Source: JAKANM01 sp964356495 (lineage in GTDB: Bacteria > Patescibacteriota > Patescibacteriia > Magasanikbacterales > GWA2-37-8). Taken from it: 59,943 nt of DNA. Shown here one piece after another: positions 1 through 7,197 of the stretch. The notes below the pieces were generated by a model. It ran no database searches. It saw only the letters and a list, made by a program, of their open reading frames with translations, and was not told the origin of the DNA. Every line of letters begins with the position of its first letter. The stretch's first letter is position 1. The translations under genes and the position numbers were made by a program. The DNA is taken from contig CAYHHR010000001.1 in assembly GCA_964356495.1 (NCBI GenBank), forward strand, positions 1-59,943. Direction: 5' to 3'.

Positions 1-166
1 CCACAATTACTGCCGTTTCCAAATTGGTCGCGACAAACTCGACTTTGTTATCATTAACTCGAATCAAAATATTATTTAAAATTGGTAAATTTATATTTTT
101 TCCGGTAATACCACTCACCAACGATAGAGCTCCGGATAAATTTTCTTTAGTGCATGAAATTTTCAT
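1..166 (-). CDS. dnaN: DNA polymerase III beta sliding clamp, N-terminus (partial)
   Basis: Only the first 55 codons are in the window; the gene runs off the left edge. The start codon is at 166 on the minus strand and the protein opens with MKISCTKENLSGALSLVSG, the usual opening strand and helix of beta clamps, followed by the LPILNNILI motif of domain 1. The clamp encircles DNA and tethers the replicative polymerase. It lies downstream of dnaA in the same direction, the common dnaA-dnaN order, separated by about 300 bp of probable origin DNA. Confidence is high from the motif plus the position. Confidence 0.9.
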   Translation of the reverse strand, partial: MKISCTKENLSGALSLVSGITGKNINLPILNNILIRVNDNKVEFVATNLETAVIV

Positions 167-473
167 AGGGTGGGGTTGTTTATTAGTATCGTATATATTA
201 TATATAAATAAGTAATAGTAATAATAAGGGGTGTGGACGAAGTGGATAAGTGGAAAAAGTGGCTAAGACTTCGAAAATTTGGTGTTTGAAATTTTGCGTC
301 TTCGGTGGAAAGTTATTGCGTTGATCGTGGACAAGATTATTTTTTATTTTGCTGTCTGTGGATAAGGAGAATTTTCTGCGCGCTCTCGGTGGAGAAAAAA
401 TGACTTATTAGTTTATTGTTAACCGGGTTATAAACAATTTTGTTAACAATTAATCATAGTTATCAACAGAAAA
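167..473. other. oriC: Putative replication origin (dnaA-dnaN intergenic region)
   Basis: This 307-bp AT-rich, gene-free stretch between dnaA and dnaN contains a perfect DnaA box, TGTGGATAA at 357-365 (complement TTATCCACA). Close variants are TTATCAACA at 460-468, AGTGGATAA at 241-249 and CGTGGACAA at 326-334. A run of A/T dinucleotides at about 190-225 could be the unwinding element. Box clustering beside dnaA is the classic sign of a bacterial origin. Function is inferred; GC skew of the whole genome would decide. Confidence 0.6.
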
Positions 474-1871
474 TTAAATATTATTCACATAAAAACGTTG
501 GCGGAGTAAATCAATATCCTGTTTTAATTTTAAATCATTTTCTATTTCAAGCCGAACTTTTTCATGAGCATGCATCGCGGTGGTGTGATCACGGCCGCCC
601 AATTCTTCGCCAATGGACGGGTATGACATTTTTAATTCCTCACGCATCAAATACATAATCACTTGCCGTGGCGTGGAGATTTTTTTCTCGCGGTTTTTGC
701 TGATTAATTCTTCGCGATCAAGCGAATAAAATTGGCAGACGATGTCCATTAATTGCCGAGGAGTGAGCGAACGGCGCGAGGAAAAGTTGTTGACGTTGGT
801 AATTAACAATTTGACTGATTCGATCGTTGGAGGAATGTTTTTAAGCTGATGGAAAACGATAATTTTATTCAAAGCGCCTTCAAGCTCGCGAATATTGCTT
901 TGGATGTTAGTGGAAATCATTTCAAGAATCTTTATCGGCAACGGGTAGTTCTTTTCTTGGCACTTCTTCTCAAGAATAGCGGTTCGAGTTTCGAAATCCG
1001 GCGCGGAAACATCAGCGATCATCCCCCACTCAAAACGTGATTTTAAGCGGTCTTCTAAGGCAGGAATAGCCTTTGGCGGCCGGTCGGAAGTGATGATTAC
1101 CTGTTTGTTTTGCTGGTGGAGTTCATTAAAAGTATGAAAAAAGGACTCTTGGGTTCGATCCTTGCCGGCGATGAACTGAATATCGTCGATTAACAAAAGG
1201 TCGATATGCCGATAACGATTTTGGAAGTCTTTGGCGGCGCCTTCTTTGATCGAAGAGATGAAATCATTGGAAAACTTCTCGGCGCTTACATACATGATGT
1301 TCAGACGAGGATTTTTTTTAAATAGGGCGTTGCCAACCGCTTGGATCAGGTGGGTTTTACCGAGTCCGACTCCCCCGTAGATAAATAAAGGGTTGTAAGC
1401 CTCGCCGGGACGCGCCGTGACGGCCTGGGCGGCGGCGTAAGCAAGTTCACTGCCTTTACCAACCACAAAGCTTTCGAAGGTGTATTTTGGATTAACTGTG
1501 AAGCCTCCATTGGACGGAGGTAAAGGGGCGGGGAAGCTGGGGGGCTGAACCTCAACCGGCGGAGCATCAATACTAGCAACAGGACTGTTTTGCGCGACCG
1601 GCGCCGGCTGATCGAGATTTTTAATGTTGTCGATTTTGTAGTCTAATTTTTTGATGGCCTTGGCGGCGATCCTTTCCAGGGATTTGACGATTTGCTGATG
1701 GTATTTTTTTTCCAACCAGGCTTTCGTAAAGGTGTTTGGAACGCAGATTAGCACCTGCCCCTGGTCAAAGGAAATGATGCCGGTATTTTTAAACCAAGTA
1801 ATAAAGTTTGCTTTGGAAATAGAAAGCTCAAGTTCAGCCAGAACTGCCTGCCAGGTTTCATGGTTCGTCAT
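474..1871 (-). CDS. dnaA: Chromosomal replication initiator protein DnaA
   Basis: 465 aa, normal length. The N-terminal domain I (about 1-75, beginning MTNHETWQAVLAELE) recruits helicase. A proline-rich linker spans about 90-125. The AAA+ ATPase domain has the Walker A motif GGVGLGKTH near residue 166 and Walker B LLLIDDIQF. The C-terminal domain IV carries the DnaA signature GGRDHTTAMHAHEK that reads the TTATCCACA box. It melts the origin and loads the helicase. DnaA boxes occur both downstream (oriC candidate) and in its own upstream region at 1978-2018, so autoregulation is likely. Its upstream ribosome-binding site is weak, as for most core genes here. Confidence 0.97.
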   Translation of the reverse strand: MTNHETWQAVLAELELSISKANFITWFKNTGIISFDQGQVLICVPNTFTKAWLEKKYHQQIVKSLERIAAKAIKKLDYKIDNIKNLDQPAPVAQNSPVASIDAPPVEVQPPSFPAPLPPSNGGFTVNPKYTFESFVVGKGSELAYAAAQAVTARPGEAYNPLFIYGGVGLGKTHLIQAVGNALFKKNPRLNIMYVSAEKFSNDFISSIKEGAAKDFQNRYRHIDLLLIDDIQFIAGKDRTQESFFHTFNELHQQNKQVIITSDRPPKAIPALEDRLKSRFEWGMIADVSAPDFETRTAILEKKCQEKNYPLPIKILEMISTNIQSNIRELEGALNKIIVFHQLKNIPPTIESVKLLITNVNNFSSRRSLTPRQLMDIVCQFYSLDREELISKNREKKISTPRQVIMYLMREELKMSYPSIGEELGGRDHTTAMHAHEKVRLEIENDLKLKQDIDLLRQRFYVNNI

Positions 1872-1977
1872 AGTGAAAAAATGTCATCTCAAAGGAGATG
1901 TTCGTGATTAAATTGCAGTCAGTTGTAGCAGTATAACATTCATCCGATTAGTTTAAAACTGCGTAAACTTTGGTAAA

Positions 1978-2018
1978 AGTGGATAAATTGTGCATAATTC
2001 AGCGAAAAAAGTGGATAA
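1978..2018. promoter_or_regulatory. DnaA box cluster upstream of dnaA
   Basis: Three boxes lie within about 40 bp: AGTGGATAA at 1978-1986, TGTGCATAA at 1989-1997 (complement TTATGCACA, a full match to TTATNCACA) and AGTGGATAA at 2010-2018. They sit 100-150 bp upstream of the dnaA start, where they could repress dnaA or form part of a bipartite origin with the boxes at 241-468. Box identity is read from the sequence; the role is inferred. Confidence 0.55.
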
Positions 2019-2060
2019 CATTTTCTTGACAAGACCCCTGTCCAGGTCAACGAGTGAACT

Positions 2061-2142
2061 ACCTCTCTCCAGCTCTCTCCTCTGTGGAGGCAGAGAGGGA
2101 CGTTGAACCCTCGCCTCCACAGAGGAGAGGGCAGGGAGAGGT
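2061..2142. repeat. GC-rich palindromic repeat (MITE-like), rpmH upstream copy
   Basis: An imperfect inverted repeat whose arms begin ACCTCTCTCC and end GGGAGAGGT, with two nested hairpins (CTCTGTGGAG and its complement). It is closely related to the copy at 3110-3194 and more distantly to the ends of the DUF559 elements. It ends only about 10 bp upstream of the rpmH promoter -35 box. Confidence 0.8.
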
Positions 2143-2152
2143 CTTGATCGCC

Positions 2153-2181
2153 TTGACTTTTTACCGGCTTTCAGATAGAAT
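2153..2181 (+). promoter_or_regulatory. Promoter of rpmH-rnpA-yidD
   Basis: A -35 box TTGACT (2153-2158) and a -10 box TAGAAT (2176-2181) are separated by 17 bp, about 25 bp upstream of the rpmH start. This is a sigma70-type match. Confidence 0.6.
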
Positions 2182-2209
2182 ATACACACTTTATTCATCT
2201 TCTGAAGTT

Positions 2210-2389
2210 ATGTCAACTAAAAGAACCTACCAACCGAAGAAACGCAAGCGCGCCAGATCGCATGGTTTTATGCAGAGAATGGCCACTGTAGGTGGTCGAA
2301 CTGTTTTAAGCAGACGCCGCGCCAAGGGTCGCAAGAAGCTAACCGTTTCCGATGAAATTACCGGAAAACTCCGACGCTTCAAGAGTTAA
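2210..2389 (+). CDS. rpmH: Large ribosomal subunit protein bL34
   Basis: 59 aa, starting at the ATG at 2210, so the protein begins MSTKRTYQPKKRKRARSHGF, the diagnostic bL34 start. The rest (MATVGGRTVLSRRRAKGRKKL) is the conserved arginine/lysine-rich core that binds 23S rRNA. An in-frame extension upstream would read through the palindromic repeat and is rejected. A slightly long C-terminus (VSDEITGKLRRFKS) is typical of deep-branching bacteria. It sits beside dnaA and ahead of rnpA, the conserved origin-proximal order. A terminator follows immediately, so rnpA may need readthrough or its own promoter. Confidence 0.96.
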   Translation: MSTKRTYQPKKRKRARSHGFMQRMATVGGRTVLSRRRAKGRKKLTVSDEITGKLRRFKS

Positions 2390-2398
2390 GAAAATAAG

Positions 2399-2421
2399 GA
2401 CCCTCTAGCGAGGGTCTTTTT
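2399..2421 (+). terminator. Rho-independent terminator or attenuator after rpmH
   Basis: Stem GACCCTC / GAGGGTC with loop TAGC, followed by TTTTT. It lies between rpmH and rnpA and would lower rnpA expression relative to rpmH, a common arrangement. Confidence 0.85.
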
Positions 2422-2444
2422 AATACGGTATACTTGTCCTAAGT

Positions 2445-2852
2445 ATGATACCAACTGAAAATCGTTTAACTAAAAAAAGGGACTTTGATCTCATCGTTTC
2501 ACATGGTCGCTGGGTGTCAGCGCCGGATTTGAGTTTGAAAGTGCTGAATTTGGCAGAAAATCGCAATCTATTTCCAAAAAAAGAAGTTCCTGATAAGTTC
2601 GAGAAACAGCTGAAGATAGCGTTTTCGGTGGGGCTGAAATTTTCCAAAAAAGCAGTCGAGCGTAACCGTCTGCGCCGCCAAATTCAGGAAGTCGTTCGTC
2701 TTCATCTAAAAAATGGCGACCTTAAGAATGGTTTTTATCTTCTTTTCACCGCCCAACCCGGCATGAAAAATTATAATTATGCTAAGATAAGCGAAAAAGT
2801 CAAATTATTATTTGGGCAAGGAAAATTATTATGTCAAAAAACAAATATATAA
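2445..2852 (+). CDS. rnpA: Ribonuclease P protein component
   Basis: 135 aa. It contains the RnpA signature KKAVERNRLRRQIQEV (about residues 68-83), the RNA-binding RNR motif that contacts RNase P RNA, and the N-terminal NRLTKKRDFD motif. It assists the catalytic RNA in trimming 5' leaders of precursor tRNAs. The family is usually 110-125 aa; the small excess is an insert around residues 40-55 (NRNLFPKKEVPDKFEK). It overlaps the yidD start by 22 bp, suggesting translational coupling. The matching RNase P RNA was not recognised in this window. Confidence 0.95.
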   Translation: MIPTENRLTKKRDFDLIVSHGRWVSAPDLSLKVLNLAENRNLFPKKEVPDKFEKQLKIAFSVGLKFSKKAVERNRLRRQIQEVVRLHLKNGDLKNGFYLLFTAQPGMKNYNYAKISEKVKLLFGQGKLLCQKTNI

Positions 2853-3103
2853 ATTTCCTCTTATTCTTGCCAAGAATGCCAATCTTATTTTTGATTAAAA
2901 TTTATCAAAAGACTATTTCACCTGATCATGGCCCCCTAAAAAGACTGTTTGCGCCGGGAGTGTGCCGTTTTTATCCAACTTGCAGTCAGTATGGCCATGA
3001 AATTATAAAAAAAAGAGGGCTTTTTGTTGGGGCTCCTTTGGCTGTTTGGAGAATTTTACGGTGTAATCCGTGGTCGAAGGGTGGAATCGATTTTGTAAAA
3101 TAA
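2831..3103 (+). CDS. yidD: Membrane protein insertion efficiency factor YidD
   Basis: 90 aa. The YidD core is visible: IKIYQKTISP near the N-terminus, then CRFYPTCSQYGHEII with the paired cysteines, and the C-terminal WRILRCNPWSKGGID. YidD is a small amphipathic protein that helps YidC insert inner-membrane proteins. It overlaps rnpA. The usual next gene, yidC, is missing; a palindromic repeat begins 7 bp after the stop and the following gene is on the other strand, so the conserved cluster is broken here. Confidence 0.95.
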   Translation: MSKNKYINFLLFLPRMPILFLIKIYQKTISPDHGPLKRLFAPGVCRFYPTCSQYGHEIIKKRGLFVGAPLAVWRILRCNPWSKGGIDFVK

Positions 3104-3109
3104 TGCGAC

Positions 3110-3194
3110 GAGACCTCTCTCCGACTCTCTCCTCTGCGGAGGAGAGAGAGGCGCGACCCTCGCCTCCGCAGAGGAGAGGGCAGGGAGAGGTCTC
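3110..3194. repeat. GC-rich palindromic repeat (MITE-like) after yidD
   Basis: Starts GAGACCTCTCTCC and ends GGGAGAGGTCTC, so the outermost arms are perfect inverted complements. Internal sub-hairpins are CTCTGCGGAG and its complement. The overall pattern matches the copy at 2061-2142 with about a dozen differences. It lies between convergent yidD and the UPF0235 gene and may also act as a terminator. Confidence 0.85.
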
Positions 3195-3198
3195 GCAA

Positions 3199-3426
3199 TT
3201 ACCGTCCAATTTCTATCACCTTATTTTTACTCGTCCGACCACGGACGATTTTTATTTTATCTTTTGGAACACTAAAATAAAGGCTGAGAAGATCGATTAG
3301 CGCTTCATTCGCTTTATTGTCTACCGGCGCGGAAGTTAATTTTACTTTCAGAGTTCCGTCAGCCATGAGGCCCACAATTTCATTTCGAGAAGAGCGGGGG
3401 AGAACCCGGCATTTAAATTTGTTCAT
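3199..3426 (-). CDS. UPF0235 (DUF167/YggU) family protein
   Basis: 75 aa. It matches the DUF167 pattern: an N-terminal strand with KCRVLPRSSRNEI, central GTLKVKLTSAPVDNKANEAL, and the C-terminal IKIVRGRTSKNKVIEI. These small alpha/beta proteins are widespread; their biochemical role is unknown. The start overlaps the end of the endonuclease IV gene by 14 bp, so the two are probably co-transcribed, endonuclease first. Confidence 0.9.
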   Translation of the reverse strand: MNKFKCRVLPRSSRNEIVGLMADGTLKVKLTSAPVDNKANEALIDLLSLYFSVPKDKIKIVRGRTSKNKVIEIGR

Positions 3427-4264
3427 TTAGTTCCCGTCTAAAGTTTTTCATAATTTTCAAATCCTCGACGATTTTATTATGTTCAGTTTCAATAATATAA
3501 TCAATGTCACGGCTCCGCATTAAATTTAAAATTGATCGAAAACCCTCTAGGCCGATCTTCCCATCACCCAGATGTTCGTGGCGATCTTTTTTTCCGCCCA
3601 GTTCAATCATTGAGTCATTGCAATGAAAAAGTTTCAGGCGAGACAGGCCGATGACGTCATCAAATTTTTTAAAAGTTTCTTTTACCGCTTCAGACGTTCG
3701 GAGATCGTAGCCACTAGCGAAAGCGTGTTGAGTGTCAAAGCAGACGCCAAGGTCGTATTTTTTGAGATCGGGGTGGTTGATAATGTCCGCAATTTTTTCA
3801 AAACTCGAACCAATGATATCGCCGGCGCCGGCGGAAATTTCAATCAAAAATTTTGTAGTACCGGTGTAGCCATTTAGGACTTTTTCTAGCCCCTCAATCA
3901 CTTTTGTGAAACCTTCTTTTTCACCGAGGTCCTTGTAGCTGCCGAGGTGCGCCATCAGACATTTTGCGTCAAGAAGGCTAGCCCGTTCGAGGTCCTCACG
4001 TATGATATTGATTGAACCATAGCGGACGCGGTTGTTGGCGGAGGCAAAATTTATGATGTAGGGCGCGTGGACGTACCAGCTCGGAATGCCGAGAAGTTTG
4101 CAGTTTTGCTTGAACACTAAAGTGGTATCTCGCGTGATGGGCGGAGTCGGTCCACCTTGCGGGGAACGGGTAAAAAATTGAAAAACCTCCGCGCCGATTT
4201 TGGCAGAGTTGAGCGGAGCGTTGAATATCCCGCCGGCTATAGAAACATGTGCGCCGAAGAGCAT
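3413..4264 (-). CDS. nfo: Endonuclease IV (AP endonuclease)
   Basis: 283 aa with the start taken at 4264, giving MLFGAHVSIAGGIFNAPLN, the canonical N-terminus; an upstream in-frame ATG at 4324 would add 20 residues not found in the family. Zinc-ligand motifs follow in order: YVHAPYIINFAS, LMAHLGSY, LIEISAGAGDIIG, GVCFDTQHAFASGYD, LFHCNDSMIELGGKKDRHEHLGDG and the final YIIETEH. It is a TIM-barrel enzyme with three zinc ions that cuts DNA 5' of abasic sites in base-excision repair. It lies between a DUF4325 gene (46 bp upstream) and the UPF0235 gene. Confidence 0.96.
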   Translation of the reverse strand: MLFGAHVSIAGGIFNAPLNSAKIGAEVFQFFTRSPQGGPTPPITRDTTLVFKQNCKLLGIPSWYVHAPYIINFASANNRVRYGSINIIREDLERASLLDAKCLMAHLGSYKDLGEKEGFTKVIEGLEKVLNGYTGTTKFLIEISAGAGDIIGSSFEKIADIINHPDLKKYDLGVCFDTQHAFASGYDLRTSEAVKETFKKFDDVIGLSRLKLFHCNDSMIELGGKKDRHEHLGDGKIGLEGFRSILNLMRSRDIDYIIETEHNKIVEDLKIMKNFRRELNEQI

Positions 4265-4310
4265 AAAAGTAAGTAGAAAGTTAAAAGTAGCAAGTTGAAA
4301 GTCAGTCGTT

Positions 4311-4577
4311 TCATTTCGCCCCAATTATCTCCAACGCCGCCTTTACCGAGGCGTTTTTGGATGGAAGCAGATCAACTTTTTCTTTGTATTCCTCCAAAAT
4401 CGGAGTCAAAAATTCATCCGCCCAAGACGGCGTTAAAACATCAACCCCTGAAAAATCAATCTCAATTTGTTCGCTTTGATCCTTGGGCAGGCTGTAGGCT
4501 TTGGCAGAAAGATAGGCTTCTTTGCCAGATGAGCGCGAATTTAATATATTTCCAAATTTTCCTAATTTTAATTTCAT
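4311..4577 (-). CDS. DUF4325 (STAS-like) domain protein
   Basis: 88 aa. The segment IEIDFSGVDVLTPSWADEFL resembles the DUF4325 core, a STAS-like fold where a beta strand ending in D-F is followed by a helix with S/T-x-x-D-E. The function of the family is unknown; STAS-like domains often act in signalling or as antagonists of other proteins. It is upstream of nfo on the same strand and probably in the same transcript. Assignment rests on this motif only. Confidence 0.65.
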   Translation of the reverse strand: MKLKLGKFGNILNSRSSGKEAYLSAKAYSLPKDQSEQIEIDFSGVDVLTPSWADEFLTPILEEYKEKVDLLPSKNASVKAALEIIGAK

Positions 4578-4626
4578 AAAATTTTTTTGGTAATTTAATA
4601 ATAATATGAAATCGAGATGCGGTCAA

Positions 4627-5043
4627 TCAATTCCCTCCCCCTTTTAGGGGGAGGACGGAGGAGGGGGTATCCCCACGAAGTTTGTTATAAATTAAACCTA
4701 TCTCATTCAACAAAACGTCAACATCACCATACACTTGTTCGTTGGAAAATCGAATTACTTTATATCCCATCGATTCCAAAAACTTTTGTTTAATAACATC
4801 TTTTGCTTGTGTCTTTTCAAAGTCATGCGTCCACCCATCTACCTCTATTACTAATTTCAATGGTACACAACAAAAATCAGCCACCACGTTTCCGATGCTG
4901 AATTGACGGCGGAATTTGTAACCAAGTTGATTGCCACGTAAGTGTTGCCAAAGAATTTCTTCAGCTTTAGTTGGATTTTGACGGAGAAAACTACGAATCT
5001 CTTTCAGGCGATTGGAGTTTTTGTAGTAGTATTTCTTGGGCAT
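4627..5043 (-). CDS. DUF559 (Vsr-like) endonuclease-domain protein, copy 1
   Basis: 138 aa. The core motif is FRRQFSIGNVVADFCC, then LVIEVDGWTHD, then the conserved K-FLESMGYKVIRFSNEQVY. This is the DUF559 pattern, a restriction-endonuclease fold related to very-short-patch repair nucleases, with D (VVADF) and E-x-D (VIEVDG) as likely metal ligands. The substrate is unknown. The last 15 or so residues (GDTPSSVLPLKGGGN) are coded by the flanking palindrome, and the start lies 4 bp from the opposite one. It is about 60 percent identical by eye to the 158-aa copy at 32651. Confidence 0.85.
   Translation of the reverse strand: MPKKYYYKNSNRLKEIRSFLRQNPTKAEEILWQHLRGNQLGYKFRRQFSIGNVVADFCCVPLKLVIEVDGWTHDFEKTQAKDVIKQKFLESMGYKVIRFSNEQVYGDVDVLLNEIGLIYNKLRGDTPSSVLPLKGGGN
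4629..4674. repeat. Left inverted palindrome of DUF559 copy 1
   Basis: Begins TTCCCTCCCCCTTTTAGGGG, continues GAGGACGGAGGAGGGGGTA and ends TCCCCAC. It is self-complementary (C-rich/G-rich hairpin) and inverted relative to 5047-5093. It also codes the last residues of the DUF559 protein. Confidence 0.8.
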
Positions 5044-5046
5044 AGT

Positions 5047-5093
5047 TTGTGGGGATACCCCTCTCCTCGCCTCTCCCCTAAAAGGGGAGAGAA
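5047..5093. repeat. Right inverted palindrome of DUF559 copy 1
   Basis: Inner edge GTGGGGATACCCC, then CTCTCCTCGCCTCTCCCCTA and AAAGGGGAGAGAAA. Its complement aligns with the left end over about 45 bp with roughly 10 differences. Confidence 0.8.
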
Positions 5094-5162
5094 ATTTGAA
5101 AAAATGTGAACCAAAAAATTGGAGAGAAGTTAATAAAAAATAAACCTAAAATCGGCAGAGCA

Positions 5163-5283
5163 AGGGACGGTCCCGTGCGAACGGGATCCGCGACTCTCGG
5201 GGAGGGGGTCGGGACAAACTCCACCTAACCTCCCCTTGTCCCGCAAACGGGATCCCGTCGCCGCGGGAGAAAAGGGGAGGGAG
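5163..5283. repeat. Composite palindrome block in the tig downstream region
   Basis: The gene-free stretch 5094-5343 holds several nested GC-rich palindromes. One unit at 5236-5257 is a 22-bp exact complement of a segment inside holA (13806-13827). Another, GTCCCGTGCGAACGGGAT, is at 5170-5187. The outer arms resemble the DUF559-element ends (GGGGAGGGGGTCGGG, GAAAAGGGGAGGGAG). This looks like palindromes inserted into palindromes. Nothing coding is seen. Confidence 0.65.
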
Positions 5284-5343
5284 ACAAAAAATAGATTCGC
5301 GCAAGATACGCGCAACAATCGCGCAAAACTATCATAAGGTCAT

Positions 5344-6633
5344 TTATCGTTTTCCCCCGACTATTTTCTCCCGGAGGAAAGCGACCACTTTTTTATTTTG
5401 TATCGTCGCCGCGACGGTGTCTAGCACTTCGGCTTTCTTTAAATTCTCTTCGACATTTTTATCGCCTGGGTAGGCCTCTTTGATTAATTTAATTTCTTTA
5501 TCAAGGTCGTCTTTATCCACCTTTATATTATTCGCGATCGCTACCTCGCGGGAAATCAAAGCGGCCTTGGCGCGCTTCTCGGCGCCTTCGGCGAAATCTT
5601 TGAAAATCTGATCTTGTGATTTTTTGATATCGTTCAAATATTTTTCGATGGTAATGCCGCGGCGATCAAGATCGGCTTTTAATTCGTAAAACATTTTTTG
5701 TTTTTCGGAATCAACTAAGACTTCAGGCAACTCATCAAAAGCGCTTTTTTCGATCAGCGCCTCCAAGATGGCCGCTTCGACGCGTTGGTCTTCTTTGTGT
5801 TCGGCTTCGCGGGTGATGTTGGCAAGAAGCAAATCTTTTAGTTTTTGCAGATTATCCTGGCCAAGAGCTTTGGCAAATTCGTCATTTAGTTCGGGATACG
5901 CCAAGGTAAAGACTTCATTTACTTTAATTTTGAAATCAACTTTTCTGCCGGCCAGATGTTTTTGATAGTGTTCTTTTGGAAACGGTAAAACAAACTCTTT
6001 GGTTTCAGATTTTTTGAGGCCGACCAGCTGTTCGGCTAGACCAGGGATGTAGTGTGCTTCGCTGAGGTATACCTGATGGTTTTTGGCCTGTCCGCCTTCG
6101 ACTGGCACACGCTCAATAAACATTTCCATGTCGATCGTCACCTTATCTTCCTTGCCGGCCGCGCCGGATTTTGGTTCTTCTTTGGGTTGCATTTTTTGAA
6201 GATGGCCTAGTGCTTCATTTACATCAGTCTCGCCAACCTCCTTGAGTTCGGATTTAACAGAAATTGTCTTTAAGTCCGGTAGTTTTACATTTGGCAACAG
6301 GGCGGCCGTGGCGGTGAAGACCATCTCGTTGCCGGGAGCCAATTTGTCCACCTTGATTTTGGGCATGCCGATTACTTGAGCTTTTTCGGTTTTTACGGCT
6401 TCGAAGTAGTGTTTTTGAATAATTTTTTCGAGAGCTTCCTGCATGATGTTTATTTCGCCGACCTGTTCTTTCACAATATCATAAGGAGCCTTGCCGGGAC
6501 GGAAGCCTTTGATGGCGGCGCGTTCGCCCATGCGGACGGCGGCGGCTTCGACATCTTTTTTGTATTCGTCAGGCTGCACGGTAAAGGTAAATTCCAATTG
6601 CGATTTGCTGAGCTTTTTTGTGGTGTAGGACAT
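5344..6633 (-). CDS. tig: Trigger factor (ribosome-associated chaperone)
   Basis: 429 aa, normal length. The N-terminal ribosome-binding domain has the signature GFRPGKAPYDIVKEQVG (about residues 43-59) that docks beside the tunnel exit. The middle FKBP-like peptidyl-prolyl isomerase domain spans about 150-245 (DKVTIDMEMFIERVPVEGG to DFKIKVNEV). The rest forms the helical C-terminal arms. It shields nascent chains in the cytoplasm. The next gene downstream on this strand is the DUF559 element; upstream is a secreted protein gene 15 bp away. The ribosome-binding site is weak. Confidence 0.95.
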   Translation of the reverse strand: MSYTTKKLSKSQLEFTFTVQPDEYKKDVEAAAVRMGERAAIKGFRPGKAPYDIVKEQVGEINIMQEALEKIIQKHYFEAVKTEKAQVIGMPKIKVDKLAPGNEMVFTATAALLPNVKLPDLKTISVKSELKEVGETDVNEALGHLQKMQPKEEPKSGAAGKEDKVTIDMEMFIERVPVEGGQAKNHQVYLSEAHYIPGLAEQLVGLKKSETKEFVLPFPKEHYQKHLAGRKVDFKIKVNEVFTLAYPELNDEFAKALGQDNLQKLKDLLLANITREAEHKEDQRVEAAILEALIEKSAFDELPEVLVDSEKQKMFYELKADLDRRGITIEKYLNDIKKSQDQIFKDFAEGAEKRAKAALISREVAIANNIKVDKDDLDKEIKLIKEAYPGDKNVEENLKKAEVLDTVAATIQNKKVVAFLREKIVGGKR

Positions 6634-6648
6634 ATCGGGGTTTTGGTG

Positions 6649-7173
6649 TTATTTAGCTTTTTTAGTTTTAGGTTGCCCTGGCGTCGGCGCTTCATGCACC
6701 GGCAGGCCTTTAATCGCATCCTCAAAATTTTCTGTTGTTTCTTTGGCCAGCTCTTCTCTTTTTTTCGGATCTTTTTCGGTTTCAAGAGTATTTTTGAAGT
6801 TCTCAATCATTTCATCAGCTCTTTTTTTGTCGTAGTAGGAAGTTACAAGTTCGACGTATTTCGGAAAATACAAGGTGTTTATGGACATATCCGCGATCTT
6901 GCTCAGAGTTTCATGTTCCATCGCGTCACTTCGTTTGTGATCGCGGTTGGCATCGACTATCGAATCAAAACTTTCTTCTTCATTTACGGAGGTATTTTTT
7001 TGAGTTATGGTCTTCTCGTCGGGAGGAGGTAGTTCTCCGGCTTCCTCTGCATGGGCGCTACCAAGTGAGAGTCCGAGGCCGAGCAAGGCTCCAGCTAGTC
7101 TTCCTTTTTTTGAGGTCGGTTTTTTAGGTTTTTCTTTCTCCGGTACAAAACCACCCACTTTTTCTGGAGACAT
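6649..7173 (-). CDS. Secreted hypothetical protein
   Basis: 174 aa, not recognised. A basic N-terminus (EKPKKPTSKKGR) is followed by a hydrophobic stretch LAGALLGLGLSLGSAHAEEA (about residues 27-46), a plausible signal peptide with an AHA cleavage site, although the basic region is unusually long. The mature part is acidic and lysine-rich with predicted helix (KYVELVTSYYDKKRADEMIE) and a proline/lysine tail. It sits between hppA and tig on the same strand with short gaps, so it is probably co-transcribed. No function is suggested by sequence alone. Confidence 0.7.
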   Translation of the reverse strand: MSPEKVGGFVPEKEKPKKPTSKKGRLAGALLGLGLSLGSAHAEEAGELPPPDEKTITQKNTSVNEEESFDSIVDANRDHKRSDAMEHETLSKIADMSINTLYFPKYVELVTSYYDKKRADEMIENFKNTLETEKDPKKREELAKETTENFEDAIKGLPVHEAPTPGQPKTKKAK

Positions 7174-7197
7174 ATAATTGATGAGTTAAAAATAATT

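Larger units (their letters stand above)
4629..5093. mobile_element. Candidate DUF559 palindrome-flanked element, copy 1
   Basis: About 465 bp. The left end (4629-4674) and right end (5047-5093) are imperfect inverted copies of each other: both read, inwards, a C-rich arm, the loop TTTTAGGGG, a G-rich arm, and then GTATCCCCAC at the inner edge. The only gene between them is a DUF559 endonuclease-like protein whose C-terminus is coded by the left end. The second DUF559 gene at 32651 has the same arrangement. Mobility is inferred; no transposase or clear target-site duplication was seen. Confidence 0.55.

Noticed and set aside
2054..2209. N-terminal extension of bL34
   Set aside because: The extra residues are translation of a palindrome and promoter; family members start at the MSTKRTYQPK methionine.
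5094..5343. Small gene in the tig downstream region
   Set aside because: Reading frames here are translations of nested palindromes, without ribosome-binding sites.
6376..7032. 218-codon plus-strand reading frame opposite tig and the secreted protein gene
   Set aside because: Phe-rich shadow of well-supported minus-strand genes, without ribosome-binding site or family motif.
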